Assembly (NCBI RefSeq): GCF_003171515.1
Contig: NC_089390.1
Coordinates: 8,622,274 to 8,686,273 of the forward strand
DNA: 64,000 nucleotides
Source: Pyrenophora tritici-repentis
Taxonomy: Eukaryota > Ascomycota > Dothideomycetes > Pleosporales > Pleosporaceae
Reading direction: 5' to 3'
The notes under the pieces were generated by a model. The model had not been told where the DNA came from, did not search any database, and saw only the letters and a program-made list of their open reading frames with translations. Positions 46,391-56,296 of the stretch are shown piece after piece (position 1 is the stretch's first letter; the number at the start of each line of letters is the position of its first letter). A program made the translations under genes and the position numbers.

Positions 46391-47374
46391 ATGAGTGATA
46401 GCGAAGAACCTCTCGATCTCTACGACATCGGCGTGTTGATGACTTATGAGCGAAACACGACCGAACCCCAGCTCCGCCACACAAAACTACGAGAGGTTGC
46501 CTTCCCGGGCAATCAACCAAAGACAGTCGCTCTCAATAGTCCCATAGAACAAGGCTGGAACAAGAACGCCTGCACCTGGATCATCGTCGAGGAGGAAAAC
46601 CCTAGAAACCCAAGTGCACCCGATCTCCCCCAGGATTTTCTGCAAGAGGATAAGCGAGCTGGCAGTACGTTCTCAGACGAACAGCTGGAGACTCTTTTCT
46701 ATCAAGCACGTAACCATGATGGATGTTACAAGGCTATTGGCCTTCTCCAACTCTTCTTCGGCTTATTCCCCGACGACACGAAATTGAGGGTTCGGCATGC
46801 ACCCCTCAATAAACAGCCTGGCGAGTCTTACATCACGACGATCAACAGGCGCGTCATTATCGAGGAGGCGTTCCGCGAGCCGAAGCTCACAACTGCGATT
46901 GTTTCACTTCCAGAAGGGACTTTGCAAGTCAGTGGTCACCAGCCGCTATTGCCACACGCCGTCGTAGGTTTCTCGCCGCATGACAGCGCGACAGTTAAGA
47001 CCTTCTTCGATCTGTCGTCTATGCAATTTGGCGACCTAGGACGGGGCCCTGGACCCAAAGGAAAACAGTTGTTTGCACTTGACACTCCAGAGGAGTTTGC
47101 GATACGGTTTAGTCACCTGGCCAGGGGTGCGGATCCCAGCCAAAGCCAGCACACCTTGGCGATCAGTGGTACACCGTTCGACGACTGGCTTTTGGAAGTC
47201 GCGATCCGGGTGAAGAAGAGGTGGGATAATAAAGACAAGGAAAAGTGGTGTGGGCATTGCGGGGCTCCCAAGCCAGTGTCCAAGTGCTCTGGATGTGGAC
47301 AGGTGTATTATTGTGGGAAACAACACCAGAAACTGGCCTGGGGATTTCACAGGGGCTACTGCGCCAAAGCATAA
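46391..47374 (+). CDS. MYND zinc-finger protein
   Basis: A single exon of 327 residues from ATG 46391. Residues 1 to about 280 form an unrecognised acidic N-terminal domain (LYDIGVLMTYERNTTEPQL, then FYQARNHDGCYKAIGLLQLF). The last ~45 residues are a MYND finger: C-x2-C (WCGHCG), C-x2-C (KCSGCGQ), then YYCGKQHQKLAWGFHRGYC. The position usually occupied by the sixth ligand Cys holds His, so zinc binding may use a Cys-to-His swap. MYND fingers bind proline-rich peptides in co-repressor complexes; small fungal MYND proteins of this kind are mostly of unknown role. The gene is intact. Confidence 0.85.
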   Translation: MSDSEEPLDLYDIGVLMTYERNTTEPQLRHTKLREVAFPGNQPKTVALNSPIEQGWNKNACTWIIVEEENPRNPSAPDLPQDFLQEDKRAGSTFSDEQLETLFYQARNHDGCYKAIGLLQLFFGLFPDDTKLRVRHAPLNKQPGESYITTINRRVIIEEAFREPKLTTAIVSLPEGTLQVSGHQPLLPHAVVGFSPHDSATVKTFFDLSSMQFGDLGRGPGPKGKQLFALDTPEEFAIRFSHLARGADPSQSQHTLAISGTPFDDWLLEVAIRVKKRWDNKDKEKWCGHCGAPKPVSKCSGCGQVYYCGKQHQKLAWGFHRGYCAKA

Positions 47375-47547
47375 GCTCAAAATCTCGTTATATGGGTATA
47401 CGCATTATGATATCTGAATTTCTTCGTCGAACCGCACCACTAAGAGGCGCGTTGCAAATCCACTGCACTAGCCAATAAACAGTATCCTCTATGTAACATC
47501 CTGATGTGCCTGCAAAAGACTTGTGATGTCAAATTTCAACTCAAATC

Positions 47548-48853
47548 TCACATCCTCCCAGTAGGTAGCTCGTTGACATTTGCCGGAACAGGTGGCGGAG
47601 AAGCAGCAGGCGAATACTGTGGCACGGGACTAACTGGTCCGTTATCCGCATAGTAGGGATTCATCTGCACCGGGCTGGTCGCAGCAGGAGTTTTTTCTGG
47701 AGGCGGAACTGCATAGCCTCCTTGTTGGGGCGTAGCAGCATAGCTAGTATGAGCATTAGGATCGTAGAACTGGGGTGCCTGAGGAGCGTTTGGGTCGTAA
47801 TGCGTGTGCTGTTGCTGTGGGGGAGGGATCTGCTGGACCTGCTGCTGAGGTGCGGGCTTCTGCTCTTGGTAGTACTGCACGGGCGCCGGTGGTGTTTGTT
47901 GTTGAGTTTGGGGTTGTTGCTGTGCTTGGGGCGCGTCAGTATTGGTGTTGTTGTTGTTGTTGTTGTTGTTGTTGGCTTGGTTGCGCTTCTTTCGCCTGAG
48001 GAGGAAAACGATCGCGAATATGATGGCGCCGAGCAGAACGATGCCGCCGACCACTCCGCCTGCAATAGCGCCGACTGGTGTACTCTTTTTCTTGTTGTTG
48101 TTGTTGGTCTTGATGCCTGCCGAGGGGGGTAGGACGTCGACGGGGTCAATTGAGGTTTCTGTAGAGCCGGATGCGCTAGTGATGCGGGTAAAGGATACTG
48201 ATGCGGCATTGTTGGTTGATACTCTGGTACTTGCGCGTGTAGATGTGCCTTTGAATCGTACTGTTAGCATGGATCTCAATCTACTGTATGGGAATTCATG
48301 AGCATATCATCTTCAGGTGTTGTCATATAAATGACACCACCAGCCTCTGTCTTGTCATCACACCAGTAGTTGGTCAGTGGACGCTGATCATTGATGTCTG
48401 TTGCAAGTTCCCAGTAACTACATGTGCTACTCGCGCCACCACTAGACATCTGTGTAAGTAGTCATTCTTGAAGTGTACGCGGCTTGTGACAATGTACCAG
48501 TAAATCGAAGTAGTAGCAAAGACTGCGTAATCGTTCGAACAAGAGAAGAACTCGCAGACCGCTGTGGGATTGCAGATCTTGTATAGATCACCGGAGGTTG
48601 CGATGACCTGATTTTGGTCGTTTGCAGTAATGGTATCCCCTGGGCGATGTTAGACAGAACCAGTGTATGGTAGGTGTAGAATCCTACACTGTGTAGTCCC
48701 AGCCAGTTCTCCGACTGAGACGTAACCAATCGTGGTGACTGCCCTCTTTACGACTGGCGCAGGCGTTGTCGTGGCCATTGACGTGATTGTAGCGGCGACA
48801 GCATCTTGGATAAGAAAAGCGAACAGCAATGGACGGAGTGTAGTATGTGCCAT
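47548..48853 (-). CDS. Single-pass cell-surface protein with Asn/Gln/Pro-rich cytosolic tail
   Basis: Exon 1 is 48853-48688 (signal peptide MAHTTLRPLLFAFLIQ), exon 2 48639-48498, exon 3 from 48441, and a last exon ending at 47548. Exons 2 and 3 encode an ectodomain with spaced Cys (LYKICNPTAVCEFFSCSND, SSTCSYWELATDI, TNYWCDD). The donor of exon 3 is uncertain; the phase-compatible choice lies in the GGTGGTGTC stretch near 48335, joining to GTSTRASTRVSTNN. A Ser/Thr-rich stalk leads to one transmembrane segment (GAIAGGVVGGIVLLGAIIF) and a basic stop (RRKKRNQ), then nine Asn and a long Gln/Pro tail. The architecture resembles fungal cell-wall sensor or WSC/Mid2-like proteins, but no WSC domain is clear. 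Confidence 0.75.
47948..47974. repeat. (TTG)9 microsatellite encoding poly-Asn
   Basis: Nine TTG units on the + strand give nine Asn codons on the minus strand in the cytosolic tail next to the membrane stop sequence. Likely length-variable. Confidence 0.9.
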
Positions 48854-49651
48854 TGTAATCGAGTCTAGAGTTGTTAAAAACAAATTATAAACAACTCATG
48901 AATAAGAGCAGACCTATTCAGCTAAGTACCCCCATATGTTGGGTAGCGAGCTATACGAGCATAGGTGCGCAGTAAGGCGTGCAGTGGCCCGCTGAGGCTT
49001 GCATGTCACAAGTATGATACGAAAAGAGAGTATTGGCGGGTAGATCAGCTGGATTGTTCGCGCCTCTACGTTCACCCACGATTGCGGCTGAAGATACATG
49101 TTGCAATCACAATGTTGCAAGGCTGTAACGTCCTCGGTAAGACCAGTTTAGATCTACTTGTACTGCTAGAGCAACAGTCAACAACACTTTCTCATTACTA
49201 GTTCTGCGCAGTGACATGACACAACGTACAACGTCAAGCGATGTAAAATAAAGGGTTGGCAGCGAATGTGGTGTAGCAACCAGCATGGGGAGGCGAGCTG
49301 AGCCTGAAGTTAACTTTGTACCCGCTTTTGCAGACATTTGATAGGTCACAGCAGCAGCCACAGAACACGTCCATTCCCTTCAAGGTGACCGCCAAGCACA
49401 CATCGGACGCTTTCGCGGCGAATACGCTTCACCGGTAGGCAGAATAGTCTCATATAGACGTGGCACATTTGGCCCCTAAATTACATTTGCTTTGGTACCT
49501 CGGTGATGGCCTTGCCAGATTAGTAAGTGCTGATCATGGGGTGGAGCTTGTACAGCGCAATGTGCGCCTTGCACGTGGGTGTCGAAGCCTTCATTACGCT
49601 CTCGTTATCTTTTCATATCTATCTCTTCATTGCGCCGCCCTTGTGCGACTT
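48854..49651. other. Intergenic, no gene seen
   Basis: Upstream of the surface-protein gene and downstream of CCT1, both on the minus strand. The open frames are random in composition. Confidence 0.45.
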
Positions 49652-51465
49652 CTAGTGTCCATGTCCATCGTCACCTCCGCCTTGCTCCTCTGGATCAAGT
49701 TTGATCAGGGTATCAATACGCATGATGGCTACGCATGCCTCCACTGCCGACTTCAATTGCTTGACTTTGCTCATACTGGGTTCAAGAACGCCGGCCTTTA
49801 AGCAATCATGTACCTTGCCGTTGGTCAAATCCAGGCCGTAGTTCTTGTAGTTCTTCGACTTTGCGAGTTGCTTGGCATCTTGCGATGATGGGTCCGCTGG
49901 GTTCACTGTGCGTTGCGAGAGAGCATGTCTTGATCGGAGATTAGCAACAAGCTCGGTGGCGTCCTTGGCTGCGTTGATGGCGAGAGTTTTGGGAATGGAA
50001 AGGAGAGACTGTGCAAAGGCAGCTATAGCCAGCTGTTCCCGAGAGCCCTGAAGAAAACATTAGCAGTGTTTAAGATGTACATGAGTTGAAATGACTTACG
50101 ACTGAGGTTGCCCACTCTTCCAGGTAGATATGTAGAGCGGTCTCGACAGCACCTCCACCAGGGACAATACGTCCACTCTCCAGTGTGCGCTTGACGGCTG
50201 ACAGGGAGTCGTGCACTGATCGCTCCATCTCATCCAAAGCATAGTCGTTCGCTCCTCGCAGAATAATGGACGCTGAAGAAAAGGCCTTGGTACCCTTGAC
50301 CAGGATGCACTCGTCGTCGGAAATACGCTCTTGTGAAACCTCTTCGGCATGACCTAGGTTGGCTGCCTCGAACTTCTCATCGCCGTTTAGATCCGAAAGA
50401 GTGCTGACCAGGGTAGCTCCTGTGGCCTTTGCTATCCTTCGTAAATCCTCCTTCTTGCATCTTCGCACAGCCATGGCACCCTTCTCAATAAAGTGCTTCA
50501 AGCAAAGGTCGTCAATACCCTTGGTTGTCATGATGACGTTGGCGCCTGCCTTCAAGATCATCTCGATGCGCTCGGTGACGATGCCAGCCTCGCGCTCTCG
50601 GATCTTCTCTAGCTGCTCTGGGTCGTCGATGGTGATGTGTACGCCCAACTTCATGCGCTCCTTCTGCAGGTTGATGTCCAGGCAGGCAATCTTTGCGTCG
50701 GTGATGCGAGTCTTCATGGCTTGCGAAGCAACTGTGCAGTTCAAGGCGTATCCTTTGACTAGTATCGACTGGGTGGCACTCTGGCCGTGTGCCTTTAGGA
50801 TGTTGACAGCCTTCACGGGGTACTTGATCTCGGCCTTGTTGTTTGTCATCTTGACGGCGGTCATGGCGTCCACGACCATGTTGGCAAAGAAGTCAGAGTC
50901 TGAGCCAATGATCTTGCTAGACATTGACGTCTTGGCAATGTTGACAAGTGAGTCCCGACCGAGTGCATCGACCTTTGTGCTGATGTTCTCGTTCATGTAC
51001 TTGACTGCCTCCCTCAGGGCCAGCCTGTAGCCTGTGATGATGGTGGTGGGGTGTATCTTGTTCTTCATAAGCTCGTTTGCCCTCCTCAAGAGCTCGGCCG
51101 CTATTATGACGACTGAAGTTGTGCCATCTCCGACTTCCTTGTCTTGTTGTTGGGCCAGGTCGACGAGGATTTTGCCTGCGGGGTGCTCAATGTCAAGCAG
51201 ACTGAGGATGGTAGCGCCGTCGTTGGTCACCGTCACGTCACCAATGTCGTCGACCATCATCTTGTCGAGACCCGAGGGCCCAAACGACGACTTGACGACA
51301 TTGGAGATTGCCTGCGTCGCAAGCACGTTTTGGTCGCGAATGTCCTGTCCGCTGATTTTCTGGCCGCCGAGGACTGCACGTGTTAGCTTTCTGCCACCCA
51401 ATCTCCACCTGTCCCAGCTTACACAGAGTTCCGCCGCTGCGAGACTGCTCGAAGATTCCTGCCAT
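49652..51465 (-). CDS. Chaperonin TRiC/CCT subunit alpha (CCT1)
   Basis: Three exons, 51465-51423, 51373-50100 and 50047-49652, give 570 residues. The short first exon ([14 protein letters not shown]) joins [16 protein letters not shown]. The group II chaperonin ATPase motifs are present: VTNDGATIL, then VGDGTTS near residue 98, and the apical and intermediate domains with [14 protein letters not shown]. The alpha-subunit signature [17 protein letters not shown] and the C-terminal [12 protein letters not shown] tail support CCT1 rather than other subunits. It is one of eight ring subunits folding actin and tubulin in the cytosol. It faces the prolyl-tRNA synthetase gene across 461 bp. Confidence 0.96.
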
Positions 51466-51926
51466 GTTGCTGTTTTATAGCTGTTCTGCTTTGTTGTTGC
51501 TGCCTCTACGCGGTCCAGAAATTCTCCAAGCACGCCCGCCCGCGTCGGCGAATTGTAGCTCCGCCGGTGCCAGTCGCGCTAAAGTGGACCCTTGCATTGA
51601 TGACTCGGCTTCTACATTGGACCGTCGACTCATACATGACTGTAAGAAGACATATAGCTCTTACTCGTGCCTTGTTGACTGTTTCGTGACCCTTTCGCCG
51701 TCGCCCAACTTTTAACCATTCCACCTCAGATTGGCGTGTGTCAATTGCACGTAAGTATACCATTGTCGCGTGTTGATACCCCGCCCTGCCCCGCCAACAC
51801 CGCCAATTCATGTCGCATGGAATCAACTCGCGTTGCTTGATTTCGCGACTGAAGGCACTTTGCGTCGCACTCTGTCAATAGTCTGTTTGTAAGCTCACTG
51901 ACTCACGCTTCTCAAATAGATCCAAC
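51466..51926. promoter_or_regulatory. Bidirectional promoter, CCT1 / prolyl-tRNA synthetase
   Basis: 461 bp separate the two start codons of head-to-head housekeeping genes. The DNA is GC-richer than nearby intergenic regions. There is no clear TATA box at either end, as is common for constitutive genes. Confidence 0.55.
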
Positions 51927-53770
51927 ATGGCCGAAGCAACAGCAGCCGATGGCAAACTGAAGGATCTTTCCATCTCTGAGACGAAAAAGAGCAAGAAAGA
52001 CGGCAACCCGCAAAAAGCCGCAAAGAAGCCCCAGCAGCAAAAGAAAAAGGTCTGCTTGACCCACGTGAGCGTTTTGAGAATCCAATGCGATATTGACTAT
52101 GCGACAGATTGAAGGCTCAGTCTTGATAGGTATCGATGTCGCAAAGGAGGTTGATCTCGGAGACTGGTACCAGCAGGTCATCACAAAGGGTCAGATGATC
52201 TCGTACTACGACGTAGCCGGATGCTATATTCTTGAACCCGCCTCGTACGCTATCTGGGAGAACATCCAGAAATGGTTCGATGCCAAGATCAAGACGCTCA
52301 AAGTCCGAAATGCCTACTTCCCCATCTTCATCAGTGCCGACAACTTGGAGCGGGAGAAGGAGCACGTCGAGGGCTTTGCTGCCGAGGTCGCCTGGGTTAC
52401 AAAGGGCGGCAAGTCCGATCTAGAGAAGCCTATCGCCGTGCGCCCTACTTCTGAAACCGCCATGTACCCATACTTTGCTCGCAAGATTCAGTCACATCGT
52501 GATCTACCCCTGAAGCTTAACCAGTGGAACAGCGTAGTTCGGTGGGAATTCAAGCGTACGTATACAGCTCCCTTGTCCAAGCAGTCATGCTTAACATGCA
52601 CCTAGACCCCATGCCTTTCATCCGGACACGCGAGTTCTTGTGGCAGGAGGGACACACTGCGCATCTCACCCGCGAAGAAGCCAGCGCCGAAGTCTTGCAA
52701 ATCCTGGACTGGTATTCCGATGTCTTCCAAAAGCTGCTCGCTGTTCCTGTCGTCAAGGGCATGAAGACAATCAACGAGAAGTTCCCCGGAGCCGACTATA
52801 CCACCACCGTCGAAGGCTTTATTCCAGCTACAGGACGAGGAGTCCAAGCCGCAACATCGCATTGTCTCGGACAACACTTCTCCAAGATGTTCGACATCAA
52901 AGTTGAGGACCCCACTGCGAAGGAAGCTGGCAAGTCAGAGCACGTGCACGTCTGGCAAAACTCATGGGGTCTGACCACTCGTTCGATTGGTGTCATGATT
53001 CTGACTCACGGCGATAACCGAGGTCTAGTCATCCCTCCTAGGGTGGCTGAGGTCCAAGTTGTTGTCATCCCCGTCGGTGTCACAGCCAAGTAAGTCTGGC
53101 ACTAATAATCACCAACTAGGATGCTGACCAGAGTAGGATGTCCGCTGAGGCGAAAGAGGAGCTATACAGCAAGGTCAAGAAGATTGCGGATGACCTGATC
53201 GAAGCAGGCGTCCGTGTCGAGACTGACTACCGCGAGGGTTACTCTCCCGGCTGGAAGTTCAACGACTGGGAGCTCAAGGGTATTCCTCTTCGTATCGAAT
53301 TCGGCCCCAAGGATGCTGAGAAGGGCGTTGTCACCACCTCTCGCCGCGACATCGACGACAAGGACGCTGCGCGTGGCACAATCAGTGTCGACAATCTAGT
53401 CGAAGAGGTGCCTAAACTGCTCGAGCAGATTCAGGAAGATATGTTCCAGAAAGCTGACAAGCAGTTCCGTGACCACCGCATCCAGCTTACCAACTGGGAC
53501 GACTTCGTCCCCACCCTCAACGCCAAGAACGTCATCTTGGTTCCCCACTGCGAGGGTGACAAGTGCGAGGACGAGGTCAAGGCAAAGAGCGCAAGGACTG
53601 CACTCGGAGACGATGTCGCTGAAGACAAGCAAGCTCCCTCCATGGGAGCAAAGAGCTTGTGCATTCCCTTTGACCAGCCTGAAGGCATCGAGCCCGGCAA
53701 GACCAAGTGTATCAACCCTGATTGCACAACGCCCGCTAAGAAGTGGATCTTGTTTGGACGGAGTTACTAG
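51927..53770 (+). CDS. Cytosolic prolyl-tRNA synthetase
   Basis: Exon 1 starts at 51927 and ends at 52049 or 52064; the second donor (GTGAGC) is stronger but gives a 43 bp intron. The others are 52108-52555, 52606-53089 and 53137-53770, giving 562 or 567 residues. A Lys-rich N-terminal extension precedes the class II catalytic core: GWYQQ-type motif 1 region ([13 protein letters not shown]), motif 2 ([14 protein letters not shown]) and motif 3 ([19 protein letters not shown]). The anticodon-binding domain follows, and then the archaeal/eukaryote-type C-terminal zinc domain with C-x4-C pairs (CEGDKC, CINPDC), ending FGRSY. This is the eukaryotic-style ProRS that charges tRNA-Pro in the cytosol, without a fused GluRS. 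Confidence 0.96.
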
Positions 53771-53862
53771 CTGTCTACCTTCCTATTCAAGTGTACTTTC
53801 TTGTGTGAGCATTTGGTGGCATGGAGTTTAGTGGCGCGGTGTTCGCGGCAAAGTGACGAGGC

Positions 53863-54318
53863 TGTTGTGGAACAGGCCACTGTCAAGTTTATATTGTTCA
53901 ATCAAGACTCTAGCATAGTAGTAGAAAAGGATACTTAGCCTTTGTAACATAATGCAAGTAACTACTTAGCAAGACGTCTTTTACAATTCCTGTTACTATC
54001 TTATAAGAGAAAGAGTGAGATCGAAAAGAAAGGTGTATGTGTATAAGAAAAAGAGTTAAGAGAGGTAGGCTACCACTCTATATATACCTATAGTACCTTC
54101 TTAATCACTTAGGCGTAATTATCAGTGAAGAAGCTCTTGTTTAAAAATGTAATTGATAGTTCTTAGCTTAACTAGGTGTAGATAAAGTTAGTGTTGAGAA
54201 TATCTGGGTTCAGTCCAGGGTAGAAGGTGCTTGAGAGTCACATGATGTGCTGGTGTGGCAGGCACTGCCCGGTGGGCAATAGCACCCACCACAACAGTGA
54301 GTTGTTTGACACTCAACA
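53863..54318 (-). repeat. Candidate solo LTR relic (copia-like)
   Basis: Read on the minus strand the segment begins TGTTGAGTGTCAAACAACTC and ends CCACAACA, giving TGTTG..CAACA ends over 456 bp. In between are a TATATATA box followed by pyrimidine-rich DNA and polyadenylation-like motifs, as in short copia LTRs. No target-site duplication matches (GAGGC left, TAAGA right) and no internal retroelement sequence is present, so the call is tentative. Confidence 0.4.
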
Positions 54319-55140
54319 TAAGAAACAATAAAATACGTTGCAGCCACCCCGCCTTGTCCCTCCTCCCACTCGGTTATCCATAGTAGTCATACTACTAGTG
54401 GGACCTTGTTCCAATAGTTAGTACTATAATCTAAGCGCATAGAGTAAGTTACAACGTAGGGCAAAAAGAAAAGTGTAAAAAAAGTATCAAAAGAAACTCT
54501 ACGAGGAAGAAACGTGATTGAATACGTTTCTTGTTAGACCTTGCAACAGGCGTACCTGCCAAGGCCCGAACTCGTACCTCAGTGCCATGGGAATGCGAAA
54601 GGACAGCGTTGACCGAAGTGATTCCAACACCGAACCGGACAATCGCTTTATTACCCGGGGAGAATAATCACGAGTAGTACGGAGCGGTGTTTGAACACGC
54701 GGCCAGGGTGCTGACAAAGTATTCCGCAACCCATGCCACTAAAGATAGTCATTGCTCGATGGATGAAAGTAGAGTTATTAGATATATATACTGGCGTAGT
54801 TGAGAGTAGTTTAGGTGATGTTGAAGAGAGCTGTGGATATATGGTTGTGGTGGTTGCGTGGAGTGAAAGGGGTCTCACTGGCGGTCACTAGGCAACCCTG
54901 GAACTGCGTGGTTCCGCCCAATGAACAACACGTGGGTCTGCAAACGGACATCACCAAGCTAAGCAAGCGGACAAGTTAGCAATCATTCAGCCACTAAGGG
55001 TCTGCGACTTACCGTGAGCACCTCGCGCCAATCCCCACGACGGGCAATCTGTCTTTGTGCCGCACTGCCGGTACTCACCTATCCTGAGTTCGAAAATAAA
55101 ACCGTGACTCTTATAAACACAGCTAAGTCCTGACTCACGC

Positions 55141-55196
55141 CTCCATTACAACTCCATTGCAGATCCATTACAGCCCTATTACAGCTCCATTACAGC
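55141..55196. repeat. Five copies of an 11-12 bp unit
   Basis: Units are variants of CTCCATTACAG in tandem, ending about 35 bp before the start codon of the next gene. They therefore lie in its 5' UTR or core promoter. Confidence 0.75.
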
Positions 55197-55230
55197 TCGG
55201 CCGTACTCTCTGCAAGACAAGGCATCCACC

Positions 55231-55976
55231 ATGTGCTACGCACTGCTCCAGGTATACGCCTGCAGCCACGAGAAGACAGTATGCAACACACCGTGCCCCC
55301 ACGCCATGGCTACAGGTCTGCGACTTTCCAAGGCCGACGCTGCAATCACACGAGAGCTGTCGCGGTCGACTTCTGTCGTCTCGTCCATGGCGCCTGTAGC
55401 TGCTAATAGGAGCGATGTACAAGATCTGCCTTCGCAACGGATCGGGGACGTACAGGGCTATCCGGCGCTGCTGAGGATCGAATCTCAAGGTACTCCAGGA
55501 CGGCAACAAAATGGAGCGCCTCCAGCATTCCGCTTCGTAGGCCAAGGTCAAGAGCCGTTTCCACCGCCGCCCAGCTATGCACAGCCCAGTCAAACGTCAT
55601 CCATGCCATCCCAGCAGCCCTCGCCCACCTTTTCCACTCCAGGTACCTTGGTCAACCAATCTTTCGCGTCGGCTACACCTGCTGAATCTCAAGTTGACGA
55701 CTGGTGAGTGACCTTATCCTACCTATCACGACCGTGCCAGCAACCATTACTAATCTCGTCCTACCTAGTGATATTGAACCAAATGTATGCGCCTACCACT
55801 TTCCACGCTACCTGCCGCACAGCCAATTTCCTTGCATGGTATGTTATTCGGAACCGAAGTGGGAGCTGTACCGGTCGAAGTGGATGGAATTGTATCGAAA
55901 ACTGCATCCGAACGTCAAGCAAGAGGATATCGAGAGACTGAGTGGAGTGGCTGAGACCATGAAACTGTCTAGATAG
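55231..55976 (+). CDS. Small fungal protein with Cys-rich ends, function unknown
   Basis: Two exons, 55231-55703 and 55769-55976, give 226 residues; the 65 bp intron has GTGAGT and TACTAATC-type signals. The N-terminus MCYALLQVYACSHEKTVCNTPCPH is Cys-rich, the middle is Pro/Ser/Gln-rich and disordered, and the second exon adds a compact segment with NVCAYHF and FPCMVCYSEPKWELY followed by a helical tail (ELYRKLHPNVKQEDIERL). There is no signal peptide. The two Cys/His clusters could form a metal site. It shares the MC-plus-spaced-Cys start with the protein at 39224, but the rest differs. No family is recognised. Confidence 0.7.
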
Positions 55977-56296
55977 ACCGAGGCTGAGGAAGAGAGACAT
56001 GAGAAAGAGAGAGGCATGTAACAATGCTGTATATCAATAAATGGGGCTTTTATCGCAGGCAAAGACCGAGACTGATTGATTCGGGTTTGGACTGGACAGG
56101 GTTGACCGTAACTTCAGAATACCTCTGCAAGGATGCAGGTATAGGATTGAAGAAGACAAAAATGAAAGAGACAGTCTATCCCCCTACCCTCGCTATGCAG
56201 TATCCATATTCGTGATCGTTTAAGCATGTACCATCAGTCGTATCGGCCGTAATCCAGTTCCGAAGCGTATCCAACACCCTACTTACGAGGTGAAAT
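55977..56296. other. Intergenic, tail-to-tail
   Basis: 320 bp between the 3' ends of the small Cys-rich gene and Rpn13. Nothing is recognised. Confidence 0.5.

Larger units (their letters stand above)
53771..55230. other. Gene-poor interval with an LTR-like relic
   Basis: AT-rich, TpA-rich DNA between the ProRS gene and a small hypothetical gene. It contains the LTR-like segment described at 53863-54318 and, just before 55200, a tandem repeat. The short open frames at 54499-54878 are not convincing. Confidence 0.5.

Noticed and set aside
50359..51480. Long open frames antisense to CCT1
   Set aside because: Mirror frames of a highly conserved coding exon; the chaperonin reading is decisive.
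54208..54224. GGGTTCAGTCCAGGG resembling a tRNA T-arm
   Set aside because: No matching acceptor stem or A box; it lies inside the LTR-like AT-rich segment.
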